The notes below the pieces were generated by a model that ran no database searches, was not told the DNA's origin, and worked only from the letters and a program-made list of their open reading frames with translations. Below are positions 28,490 to 36,922 of a DNA stretch of 64,000 nucleotides, piece by piece. This DNA is from an uncultured Verrucomicrobia subdivision 3 bacterium (GTDB lineage Bacteria > Verrucomicrobiota > Verrucomicrobiia > Limisphaerales > UBA11358), in NCBI GenBank assembly GCA_903850425.1, contig CAINLR010000099.1:30848-94847 (forward strand), given 5' to 3'. How positions within the stretch are numbered: position 1 is the stretch's first letter; every line of letters starts with the position of its first letter. The position numbers and the translations under genes were made by a program.

Positions 28490-29749
28490 ATGTCGGACCC
28501 AACCAAACCGACCGCGAGTGCCTGGCTCGTGGTGGCGCTGCTCGTTCCCGTGGCGCTGCTGAATTATCTCGACCGGCAGATGCTCGCGACGATGGGGCTT
28601 TCCATCAAGGCGGACTTCGTGGAACTGCAAGGCGCGAGCGGTGCGGAAAATTTTGGACGGCTGATGTCAGTCTTCATGTGGGTTTACGCCTGTTGCAGTC
28701 CGGTCAGCGGCTTCATCGCCGACCGCAGCAACCGCAAATGGCTGATCGTTTTCAGCCTCGCCGTGTGGTCCGCCGTGACGCTGGCGATGGGCCAGGTTCA
28801 CGACTATCAAACGCTCTACTGGCTGCGCGCGGCGATGGGCGTGAGCGAGGCGTTTTACATTCCTGCCGGACTTTCGCTCATCACGGACTATCATCGCGGC
28901 GCGACGCGTTCGATGGCCGTCGGTTTCCACATGAGCGGGGTCTATCTCGGACAGGCGCTGGGCGGCGTCGGCGGCTGGGTGGCGCAGGATATTTCCTGGC
29001 GCGCGGCGTTCGGAAGTTGCGGTTGCATTGGCGTCGGCTACGCTATTGTGCTGGCAATTTTTCTGCGGGAACGAAATGACTGCGCGGCAAGTGACCTGGC
29101 TGGGCAGCCGCCCGTCACGCATCACGCATCACGCGTCACGCAAAAAGTCCACTGGCTTGGCTTTGGCATTCTGGTGCTGTGTTTCTGTCTGCCGAGCCTG
29201 TCGGGCTGGGCCGTGAAAAACTGGCTGCCCACGCTACTGCAAGACCGTTTCCTGCTGGACCAAAAAAGCTCCGGTCTCTGGGCCACGCTGACCAGCGCCA
29301 GCGCGGGATTTTTTGGCGTGCTGCTCGGCGGAAAGATTTCTGATCTGCTATCGCAACGCAGCGTGCGCGGCCGCACATGGACGAGCGCGGCGGGTTTGTT
29401 GCTCACGGTTCCCGCGCTCCTGGGCATCGGCTTCGCCCCCACTCCGCCGCTGGTGGTGATTTGCGCTGTGTTCTACGGACTCGGCTTCGGCATATTTGAC
29501 ACGAACAACATGCCGATTCTCTGCCAGCTTGCGCCGTCGCGTTTCCGCGCCACTGGCTACGGCTTGATGAACTTCACGGGCATCGCGGCGGGCGCGTATT
29601 TCACCCCGTTGCTCGGCAAGCTCAAGGATCATGGCACTCCCCTTTCTGTGGGATTTGCGATGTGCGCGATCCCGGCCATCATCGCCGCGATCTTAATGCT
29701 GACGATCCGGCCCAAACAACGTGACTGCGGCGAGGAACCAGGAAAATAA
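28490..29749 (+). CDS. MFS transporter (sugar-acid/sialic-acid type by context)
   Basis: 12-TM pattern; LLNYLDRQMLATMGLSIKADF; GFIADRSNRKWLI; start at 28490 or 28427. Confidence 0.82.
   Translation: MSDPTKPTASAWLVVALLVPVALLNYLDRQMLATMGLSIKADFVELQGASGAENFGRLMSVFMWVYACCSPVSGFIADRSNRKWLIVFSLAVWSAVTLAMGQVHDYQTLYWLRAAMGVSEAFYIPAGLSLITDYHRGATRSMAVGFHMSGVYLGQALGGVGGWVAQDISWRAAFGSCGCIGVGYAIVLAIFLRERNDCAASDLAGQPPVTHHASRVTQKVHWLGFGILVLCFCLPSLSGWAVKNWLPTLLQDRFLLDQKSSGLWATLTSASAGFFGVLLGGKISDLLSQRSVRGRTWTSAAGLLLTVPALLGIGFAPTPPLVVICAVFYGLGFGIFDTNNMPILCQLAPSRFRATGYGLMNFTGIAAGAYFTPLLGKLKDHGTPLSVGFAMCAIPAIIAAILMLTIRPKQRDCGEEPGK
29114..29141. repeat. 4 x 7-bp tandem repeat (RTCACGC) inside the MFS gene
   Basis: GTCACGC ATCACGC ATCACGC GTCACGC, coding VTHHASRVT in the central loop. 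Confidence 0.9.
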
Positions 29750-29760
29750 ATTTTACCACC

Positions 29761-30052
29761 ATGCAGACATTTCCCAAACTCACCAGCCTCGTCGCTGCGG
29801 CGCACACGCATTCAACGCGGACCGTTCGCTCAACCTTGCGTCGCGACCGCGCGCACGGAACAATTTCGCTCCTGCCAACTCGTGCAAACGCTCGCGAGTT
29901 ACGGCTACATGGGTGCCGCCAAGGCCACGATGAAAATGCTCGGCGTGGACATCGGGCCGGCGCGGTTGCCGAATGCCAATCTCACGGCAGAACAAGTGAA
30001 AGAACTCCGCGCCAACCTCGAAGCCCTCGGCTTCTTCGACTGGATTAATTAA
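29761..30052 (+). pseudogene. Remnant of N-acetylneuraminate lyase / dihydrodipicolinate synthase family gene
   Basis: N-stub MQTFPKLTSLVAAAHT (frame 1) -> HAFNADRSLNLAS (shifted frame) -> C-stub SCQLVQTLASYGYMGAAKATMKMLGVDIGPARLPNANLTAEQVKELRANLEALGFFDWIN* (third frame); middle of the ~300-aa protein missing. Confidence 0.8.
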
Positions 30053-30059
30053 GCAAAAA

Positions 30060-32336
30060 ATGAAAACCATTCCACTCATTGCGGGCATTTGTTTTCTTTG
30101 TAGCCCTTTATTTGCAGCCGCTGAACCTCAGTTCTCGGACGTTTTCATCGCGGGCCAAGCTCAGTTCAAATCCATCCGCATCCCGTCCGTCGTCGTGACA
30201 AAAAAGGGCACCGTGCTGGCGTTCGCCGAGGGTCGCGCCGTTGCCACTGACCAGGCAAACAACAAACTCATTCTCAAACGCAGCCTCGACGATGGCAAAA
30301 CTTGGGGCCCGTTGCAAATCATCGCCGACGACGGGAAAAATTGTCTCAACAATCCCTGCGCGGTGGTGGAGGAAGAAACTGGCCGCGTCATTCTGATGTT
30401 TCAGTCGTATCCGTTCGGCTTCAGTGAGCGCGACGGGAAGATTATGCCCGGCCTCGCCGGGCCGGCCATCGTCCGCAACTACGTCATTCGCTCCGACGAC
30501 GACGGCGTGACCTGGTCAAGAATGGAGGACGTGACGCGCACCACCAAGCACGCCGAGCGCGTGACGATTCTGGCGAGCGGTCCCGGCATCGGCATTCAAC
30601 TCAAGCACGGGGCGCATGCCGGAAGAATTATCATGCCGTTCAACGAAGGTCCGTTCGGCCACTGGAATGTGCTCGCTGTATTCAGCGACGACGGCGGGAT
30701 AACTTGGCAACTCGGCGAATCCGCGCCCGGCGGTTGCGTTACTAACGCCAGCGGAAAGGCCAGCAGCCTCGTCAACGAAGTGCAGATGGTCGAACTTGCC
30801 GACGGTGCGGTGATGCTCAACAGCCGCAAATGGGGCGGACAGCCGCTGCGCAAAACCGCTGTCAGCCGCAACGGCGGAGTGACGTGGTCGCCGATTGTTG
30901 AAGAACCCGCGCTGCGCGATCCCGGCTGCATGGCTTCGATCTTCCGCTATACCTTCCCGACCGACGGCGGCAAGAGTCGCCTGCTTTACTCCGGCCCCGA
31001 CAGCACCCAGCGCGAGAACGGCACGGTTCATCTCAGCTACGACGAAGGCACAACCTGGCCGGTGAAAAAAGTTTTGTTCCCCGGCAGTTTTGCTTACAGC
31101 GTGCTCACCGCGTTGCCTGATGGAACGGTTGGCTGCCTGTTGGAAACCGACGACGCAAACCGCATGGTTTTTGCGCGGTTTACGCTGGCGTGGCTTACGG
31201 ATGGCCAGGACCACCTCGAATCAAAAAACGTTGGCAGCATTGGAGAAATGTCATCGCTGCGGCAGACGGATGTATTTGTTGGCGGCGAAGCTGGCTACCA
31301 GACCTACCGCATCCCCGCCGCCGTCATTACGCCCAAGGGAACCCTGCTCGCGTTCAGCGAGGGACGAAAGGTCGGCGGCGGCGACTCCGGCGACATTGAC
31401 CTCGTGCTCAAGCGGAGCACGGATGGCGGACAGACTTGGAGCGGTCCGCAAGTTGTTTGGGACGATGCTGCAAACACCTGCGGCAATCCCTGTCCGGTCG
31501 TGGATCGCGAAACCGGTGCTATCTGGCTGCTCGCCAGTTGGAATCGCGGCAACGATCACGAGCGGCAGATCATTGACCAGACGAGCAAAGATACGCGCCG
31601 GATATTTGTCACCAGTTCCCGCGATGACGGTCGCACCTGGTCCGCGCCGCGAGAAATCACGACGGAGGTGAAGCGCCCCAATTGGACGTGGTATGCCACC
31701 GGTCCCGGCGCGGGCATTCAGTGGGAGCAAGGCGCGCACAAAGGCCGTTTGGTCATCCCCTGCGATCACATCGAGGCGGGCAGCAAAAAATATTTTTCGC
31801 ACGTCATTTACTCCGATGACCACGGAAAAAGCTGGGAGCTTGGCGGAAGTTCGCCCGAGGATAAAGTCAATGAATGCGAGGCAGTCGAGTTGAGCGACGG
31901 CCGGCTGCTGCTCAATATGCGCAATTACGACAAGGCCGAGCGCACCCGGCAAGTTTGCTTCAGTGATGATGGTGGTATCTCCTGGCACGACCAACGCCAC
32001 GATGCGACGCTCATTGAGCCGATTTGCCAGGCCAGCATTCGTCGCGTGAGTTGGCCGGCGGGAGATCAACCGGGAATTATTCTTTTTGCCAACCCGGCCA
32101 GCACAACCAAGCGTGAGAAATTGACCGTTCGTTTGAGTTGCGACGATGGCCAAACCTGGCCCTATGCGAAGGAGATTTATTCCGGTTCATCCGCCTACTC
32201 CTGCCTGGTTGAACTGCCCGATAAAAGCGGCGGCTGTTTTTATGAGGCCGACGGATATCGCCGAATCGTCCTAGCCCATTTCTCTTTGAACTGGCTGACG
32301 AATGGCGCGGACGTGCTCCCGCCGGGAAAGAACTAA
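30060..32336 (+). CDS. Secreted tandem exo-alpha-sialidase (two BNR sialidase domains)
   Basis: Ten Asp-box-like motifs (SLDDGKTW, SDDGGITW, STDGGQTW, SRDDGRTW...); RIP motifs in both halves (IRIPSVVV, YRIPAAVI); signal peptide. Confidence 0.9.
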   Translation: MKTIPLIAGICFLCSPLFAAAEPQFSDVFIAGQAQFKSIRIPSVVVTKKGTVLAFAEGRAVATDQANNKLILKRSLDDGKTWGPLQIIADDGKNCLNNPCAVVEEETGRVILMFQSYPFGFSERDGKIMPGLAGPAIVRNYVIRSDDDGVTWSRMEDVTRTTKHAERVTILASGPGIGIQLKHGAHAGRIIMPFNEGPFGHWNVLAVFSDDGGITWQLGESAPGGCVTNASGKASSLVNEVQMVELADGAVMLNSRKWGGQPLRKTAVSRNGGVTWSPIVEEPALRDPGCMASIFRYTFPTDGGKSRLLYSGPDSTQRENGTVHLSYDEGTTWPVKKVLFPGSFAYSVLTALPDGTVGCLLETDDANRMVFARFTLAWLTDGQDHLESKNVGSIGEMSSLRQTDVFVGGEAGYQTYRIPAAVITPKGTLLAFSEGRKVGGGDSGDIDLVLKRSTDGGQTWSGPQVVWDDAANTCGNPCPVVDRETGAIWLLASWNRGNDHERQIIDQTSKDTRRIFVTSSRDDGRTWSAPREITTEVKRPNWTWYATGPGAGIQWEQGAHKGRLVIPCDHIEAGSKKYFSHVIYSDDHGKSWELGGSSPEDKVNECEAVELSDGRLLLNMRNYDKAERTRQVCFSDDGGISWHDQRHDATLIEPICQASIRRVSWPAGDQPGIILFANPASTTKREKLTVRLSCDDGQTWPYAKEIYSGSSAYSCLVELPDKSGGCFYEADGYRRIVLAHFSLNWLTNGADVLPPGKN

Positions 32337-32350
32337 ATTTATAGAATCCA

Positions 32351-33016
32351 TTGAACGCTGAAATCCAACAAGCCGCACAGGTGGTTTGGAATTACCACCG
32401 GCTCGGCCACGCGCTGACTCCTGCAGACCTGATCTTCGTGCTGGGCAGTCATGATTTGCGCGTGGCAGCGCACGCAGCGGATCTGTTTCATCGTGAGCTC
32501 GCCCCGCTTGTGGTGCTGTCGGGCGGACTGGGTCGGCTCACGGCGGAAACGTGGACCCGCTCCGAAGCGGAAATGTTCGCTGAAGTTCTGCGTGCGCGCG
32601 GCGTGCCTGATTCGGCCTTGTGGCTGGAGGATCGTTCGACGAACACCGGCGAGAATATTCGGTTCACCCGCGAGTTGCTTGCCGCCCGCGGCGTGGAGGC
32701 GCAGTCCATCATCGCGGTGCAGAAGCCTTACATGGAGCGGCGTGCATTTGCCACCATTCGGAAACAGTGGCCGGAAGTGACGGTGCGACTTTCGTCGCCG
32801 CCGCTGGAATTTGTGGAATACGGCAGCGCGGAAATTCCAATCGAAGCAGTCATTCACATCATCGTCGGCGACTTGCAGCGCGTCATGGAGTATCCCCGGC
32901 TCGGTTTCATGATTCCGCAGGCGGTTCCAGATAACGTCCAGCTCGCCTACGAATTTCTCGTCGCAGCGGGGTTTACGAGCCATCTGCTCCATCCGTCAAA
33001 TACTGGCACGACCTGA
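32351..33016 (+). CDS. YdcF/ElyC-type DUF218 protein (TTG start)
   Basis: ADLIFVLGSHDLRVAAHAADLFH; VVLSGGLGRLT; EDRSTNTGENIRFTRELL. Confidence 0.8.
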   Translation: MNAEIQQAAQVVWNYHRLGHALTPADLIFVLGSHDLRVAAHAADLFHRELAPLVVLSGGLGRLTAETWTRSEAEMFAEVLRARGVPDSALWLEDRSTNTGENIRFTRELLAARGVEAQSIIAVQKPYMERRAFATIRKQWPEVTVRLSSPPLEFVEYGSAEIPIEAVIHIIVGDLQRVMEYPRLGFMIPQAVPDNVQLAYEFLVAAGFTSHLLHPSNTGTT

Positions 33017-33278
33017 AATTCTGGTGGCCGCACCATGATGCGATCATTGCCACGCTGCTCGCGTGGAAAGTCACGGGCGATGAAAAATACGCGCGCTGGC
33101 ATCAACTCATCCACGACTGGAACTTCAAGCATTCTCCCGGCCCGATTTTGGCGAATGGTATGGCTATCTGCACCGCGATGGCCGCGTGTCACCGCGCGCC
33201 AAGGGCGATCTCTACAAAAGCCCGTTTCCCCTGCCGCGTAGGTTGTGGCAGGGCAGCCAGAGGTGGAAAGCGCGATGA
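32998..33278 (+). pseudogene. C-terminal remnant of an N-acylglucosamine 2-epimerase (AGE/NanE-like) gene, frameshifted
   Basis: KYWHDLKFWWPHHDAIIATLLAWKVTGDEKYARWHQLIHDWNFKHSP, then one-base shift to PDFGEWYGYLHRDGRVSPRAKGDLYKSPFPLPRRLW; no N-terminal ~300 aa. Confidence 0.8.
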
Positions 33279-33389
33279 TAGCGCGCGCACTGTTTCAGCA
33301 ATTTATTACTTGGCGGCCACACGGCGCGAGGGCATTTCTTGTTCGCTGAAACATTGACGCGACCGCGCCACTGGTGTCATCCTGCGGGT

Positions 33390-34580
33390 ATGAAAACACT
33401 TTTTGGCTTAACCACCCTTTGCAGCCTTTTTGCGCTGGTTCCGGCGAGCGAGGCCTCCACCGGTTATCCCTTCTATGGCGATCCGCCCGACGCTACGCAC
33501 CCGTGGGCCGTTCACGACTGGAACCGTCCGCAGCCGCCGCGTGTCGAGCCTCAGCCCTACGACGCCGTTAAAGCCAAGGCGCCCACCGGAGCCGTCGTGC
33601 TTTTCGACGGCTCGGCGGAATCGCTTTCCGCCAACTGGGAAGCCGACCAGAACGGCCATGAACCGACCAAGTGGGTCATGAAAGATGGCGCAATGGAATG
33701 CACGCCCGGCTCCGGCTACATCCGCACCAAAGAGACCTTCGGCGATTGCCAACTCCATGTCGAGTGGAGCGCGCCGACCAAAGTGCAGGGCGAAAGCCAA
33801 GGCCGGGGCAACAGCGGCGTCTTCCTGATGGGCTTGGTGGAAATTCAGGTGCTCGACAATTACAACAATCCCACCTACGCCGACGGTTTCGCCTGTTCGG
33901 TGTATGGGGTCAAACCGCCGCTGGCCAACGCGCTGCGTCCGCCCGGCGAATTTCAATCCGAGGACATCACCTTCCACCGTCCGATTTACCAGGATGGCAA
34001 ATGCACGCAGCCAGGTTGGGTGACGGTCTATTGCAACGGCGTGCTGGTGCAGGACCGCGCCCAGCTTGAAGGCGGCACCGGGCACATGGTGCGCGCCAAG
34101 CCCGGCCCGATGCCGGAGACTGGCCCGCTCAAATTGCAAGATCACGGGAACCCGGTTCGCTACCGCAATATCTGGTATCGTCCATTGCCCTCACAAGCTC
34201 CAGCCGGTGGCTACAACGGGCCGATGACCGCTGAAGCGGCCGCAGTCAAGCGCAAGGAAATCGCAGCTGACATCCGGGCCGCCGCCGCCAAGCTGGCCAA
34301 TCCCGAAAAACCCATGGCCGAGTTTTATCGCCTCGCCGAATCGCTCTATTATGACAAGGACCAAGCGATCCTCACGAAAGTGGAACAGACTGCTAGCCAA
34401 TACGTCATCAATCTCAAGCTGCTTTCGACCGAGCAACTCACCGCCAAGAAGGATGAAGCCAAGCATCTCCGCGATGTCCTCAAATACTTGGCGCGCTGGC
34501 AGGTGATTGACGCCGATTTTTCCGCCAAGACGGGCCTCGATCAAATCATCAAAGACCAGAACTGGGATAAAAGGAACTAA
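33390..34580 (+). CDS. Secreted DUF1080 / 3-keto-disaccharide hydrolase-type protein
   Basis: VVLFDGSAESLSANWE, FGDCQLHVEWSAP, RGNSGVFLMGLVEIQVLDNYNNPTYADGFACSVYGVKPPLANALRPPGEFQSEDI. Confidence 0.85.
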   Translation: MKTLFGLTTLCSLFALVPASEASTGYPFYGDPPDATHPWAVHDWNRPQPPRVEPQPYDAVKAKAPTGAVVLFDGSAESLSANWEADQNGHEPTKWVMKDGAMECTPGSGYIRTKETFGDCQLHVEWSAPTKVQGESQGRGNSGVFLMGLVEIQVLDNYNNPTYADGFACSVYGVKPPLANALRPPGEFQSEDITFHRPIYQDGKCTQPGWVTVYCNGVLVQDRAQLEGGTGHMVRAKPGPMPETGPLKLQDHGNPVRYRNIWYRPLPSQAPAGGYNGPMTAEAAAVKRKEIAADIRAAAAKLANPEKPMAEFYRLAESLYYDKDQAILTKVEQTASQYVINLKLLSTEQLTAKKDEAKHLRDVLKYLARWQVIDADFSAKTGLDQIIKDQNWDKRN

Positions 34581-34723
34581 CCGTCGCCAAGCCCGCGAGT
34601 GATGCAGGTTTCCGTGGGGGATGCGTTGGACGTCAGTTTGGCTGGTTGCCGGTTCCGAAGCGCGAGGCGCTGACTGTTTTACCAGTTTGTCGGCGGCGAG
34701 CGATTCTATTTGATTTAGTTTCA

Positions 34724-35250
34724 ATTGCGCGGCTTGTAGCTGGCCGGAAATGGATGGGTAAAGAGTTCATCCATTCCCTTCGCGCGGGCGGCATTGGTGG
34801 CGGATTGGCGACGGAGATTATCGAACCGCAGGGCCAAAGCCAGGTCGTTGGTGGGAAAGGGAAAAGTCGCACCCAGATGCCGGCGGCGAAAATCCTGGAT
34901 GAGTCCCAAGTCGCGATAACCGTATTCTTTCGTCGGTTCCACCACGGTGCCTTCGCCAAAGTCATTCCAGGTGACAATCTGCACGCTGGCAGAGGAATCC
35001 GTCATGGCTTGGTTCAAAGATGAGCAATACATGATATTCAAGCACTACCGGGTCAGAGAAGTCATACGGGCCGATCCGCGGGTAATACCAGTAAGCGATC
35101 TGCCGGTCGCCTGAGGCATCCTCTTGGTCGGGTTAAAGAGGTCCATCGCCCAATGCCAACCCCAGTTAGTGCTGTAGGGCTTGGCGTTCGTCGTGGCGGG
35201 GGAAGCGAAAGCGCCGACATGGATTCCCGATTTTCCACATCCTCAAACCC
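34724..35250 (-). pseudogene. Internally deleted remnant of a GH71/GH99-like glycosidase gene
   Basis: N-part AKPYSTNWGWHWAMDLFNPT, shifted frame QATGDRQIAYWYYPRIGPYDFSDPVVLEYHVLLI, then directly C-part VQIVTWNDFGEGTVVEPTKEYGYRDLGLIQDFRR in another frame. Confidence 0.65.
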
Positions 35251-35492
35251 AACGCCAGAGTAGAATTTTCCATTTTATAGTGTTTTTATTGAACTGAGGG
35301 TTTCCCCATTCCGATCTTCAAGCATCTCATCAAAAATGGATTCACTGTGACCGCTGTCACGAATTAATTTTAAATTTCCAAACACCTCAACTAATTTACT
35401 AAATCTCGCTGCGATGATAAATGCGCCAGCCCATATTGGCTCGGGATCATTGTTCATGCAGTGTGTTTTGAGGTGGATGTTTCGAAAGCTGT

Positions 35493-35522
35493 GCCGCATA
35501 TTCTAAAAAAAATCGCGCAAAG
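35493..35522 (+). promoter_or_regulatory. Putative operator copy A
   Basis: GCCGCATATTCTAAAAAAAATCGCGCAAAG; similar to copies B-D. Confidence 0.45.
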
Positions 35523-35650
35523 TAGGGTAGCCGGATTTAGACCGGGGTTCTATCCTCAAGCCTCAAGCATGAAATTCATATTCCATCTGACCGACGCTGC
35601 GTCGGCGTTGTTCGGGCGTGGCAGGCAACTCTGAAACGGCTTTTTCCCGA

Positions 35651-36916
35651 ATGATTCCCAAAGTCCCACATTTGCGGTGGCTGGTGGCATTCGCCCTCTT
35701 TTCGGCGGCGCTACTGAATTACGTTGATCGCAACGTGCTCGGGCTGCTCGCGGTGTCCATCCAAAAGGATCTGCACATCAGCAATCAGGAATATGCGAGC
35801 ATCATCAATTATTTTCTCATCGCCTACACCATCGCGAATCTGCTGTCTGGCCGCGTGGTGGATAAACTCGGCGTGCGCTGGAGTCTCGCGCTGTTCGTCG
35901 CTTGGTGGACGATTGCCAATGCGTTCACCGGCATGGCGCGTTCGCTCGGCCAAATCTGCGGACTGCGTTTCATGCTCGGCCTCGGCGAAGCGGGTTGTTA
36001 CACCGCGTCGCCCAAGGCCGTGTCCGAGTGGTTTCCCGCTTCCGAGCGCGGCGTGGCCGTCGGGCTTTACAGTGCCGGCGGCGCGGTTGGGGCGACGATT
36101 GCGCCGGTGATGGTCGCGCTTATCGCGGCGAACTACGGCTGGCGCTGGGTGTTCGCCGTGACGCCGATGGTGGCGGTGCTGTGGTTGTGCCTCTGGCTCT
36201 GGCTCTACAAAAATCCGGCGGCACACCCGAACATGACGGAGGCGGAAAAATATTTTCTCGCCGCCAATCTCGCTGCAACCAAAACCGTGAACGCGCAGCT
36301 CAAAGAATCTGAACTGGCCTTGTGGAAACGCGTTTTGCGCGAACCGCTCGTATGGCAATTGATGCTTGCGCGGCTGATCACCGATCCGGTCTGGTATTTT
36401 TTCCAATTCTGGTTTCCGAAGTATCTGCAGAACGTGCGCGGCTTGGATCAAAAAGGCGTGGCGATCATGTGGATGATTTTTGCCGCCGCGACGATTGGCT
36501 TTACGCTCGGCGGATTTTTTTCAGGGCGGCTGGTGAAGCGCGGCATCATTCCCAGCGCCGCGCGGATTTGGATCATGCTCATTAGTGCGTGCCTTGCGCC
36601 GCTGATGGGTTTCGTGCCCGCTGCGCCGACAGTGATGAGCGCTGTGATCATCGCCATGATTGTGGCTTACGCTTCAACGGCGTGGTTGAGCAACATCACT
36701 TCACTCATCGTGGACATCGTGCCGCAACGGATTCTTGGAACGGCTTTCGGAGTCATTGCTTGCGGTAGTGCGCTCGGCGGATTTTTCATGAACAAGGCGG
36801 TGGCGTGGTTCATTGATCATCGCAGCTACAACGAATGTTTTTACGTCATGGCCGTCTTGTATCCGGTAGCGTTTCTGCTCGTTTGGAACTTGCGCAAGCG
36901 CGCCAATGCGAATTGA
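35651..36916 (+). CDS. MFS transporter (hexuronate/ExuT-GudP-type)
   Basis: LLNYVDRNVLGLLAVSIQKDL; RVVDKLGVRWSLALFVAWWTIANAFTG; LGEAGCYTASPKAVSEWFPASERGVA. Confidence 0.85.
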   Translation: MIPKVPHLRWLVAFALFSAALLNYVDRNVLGLLAVSIQKDLHISNQEYASIINYFLIAYTIANLLSGRVVDKLGVRWSLALFVAWWTIANAFTGMARSLGQICGLRFMLGLGEAGCYTASPKAVSEWFPASERGVAVGLYSAGGAVGATIAPVMVALIAANYGWRWVFAVTPMVAVLWLCLWLWLYKNPAAHPNMTEAEKYFLAANLAATKTVNAQLKESELALWKRVLREPLVWQLMLARLITDPVWYFFQFWFPKYLQNVRGLDQKGVAIMWMIFAAATIGFTLGGFFSGRLVKRGIIPSAARIWIMLISACLAPLMGFVPAAPTVMSAVIIAMIVAYASTAWLSNITSLIVDIVPQRILGTAFGVIACGSALGGFFMNKAVAWFIDHRSYNECFYVMAVLYPVAFLLVWNLRKRANAN

Positions 36917-36922
36917 ATTTCT

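Noticed and set aside
35275-35499. 74-aa minus-strand ORF in an AT-richer stretch
   Set aside because: No recognisable family or context; could be real or a gene end, insufficient support to annotate.
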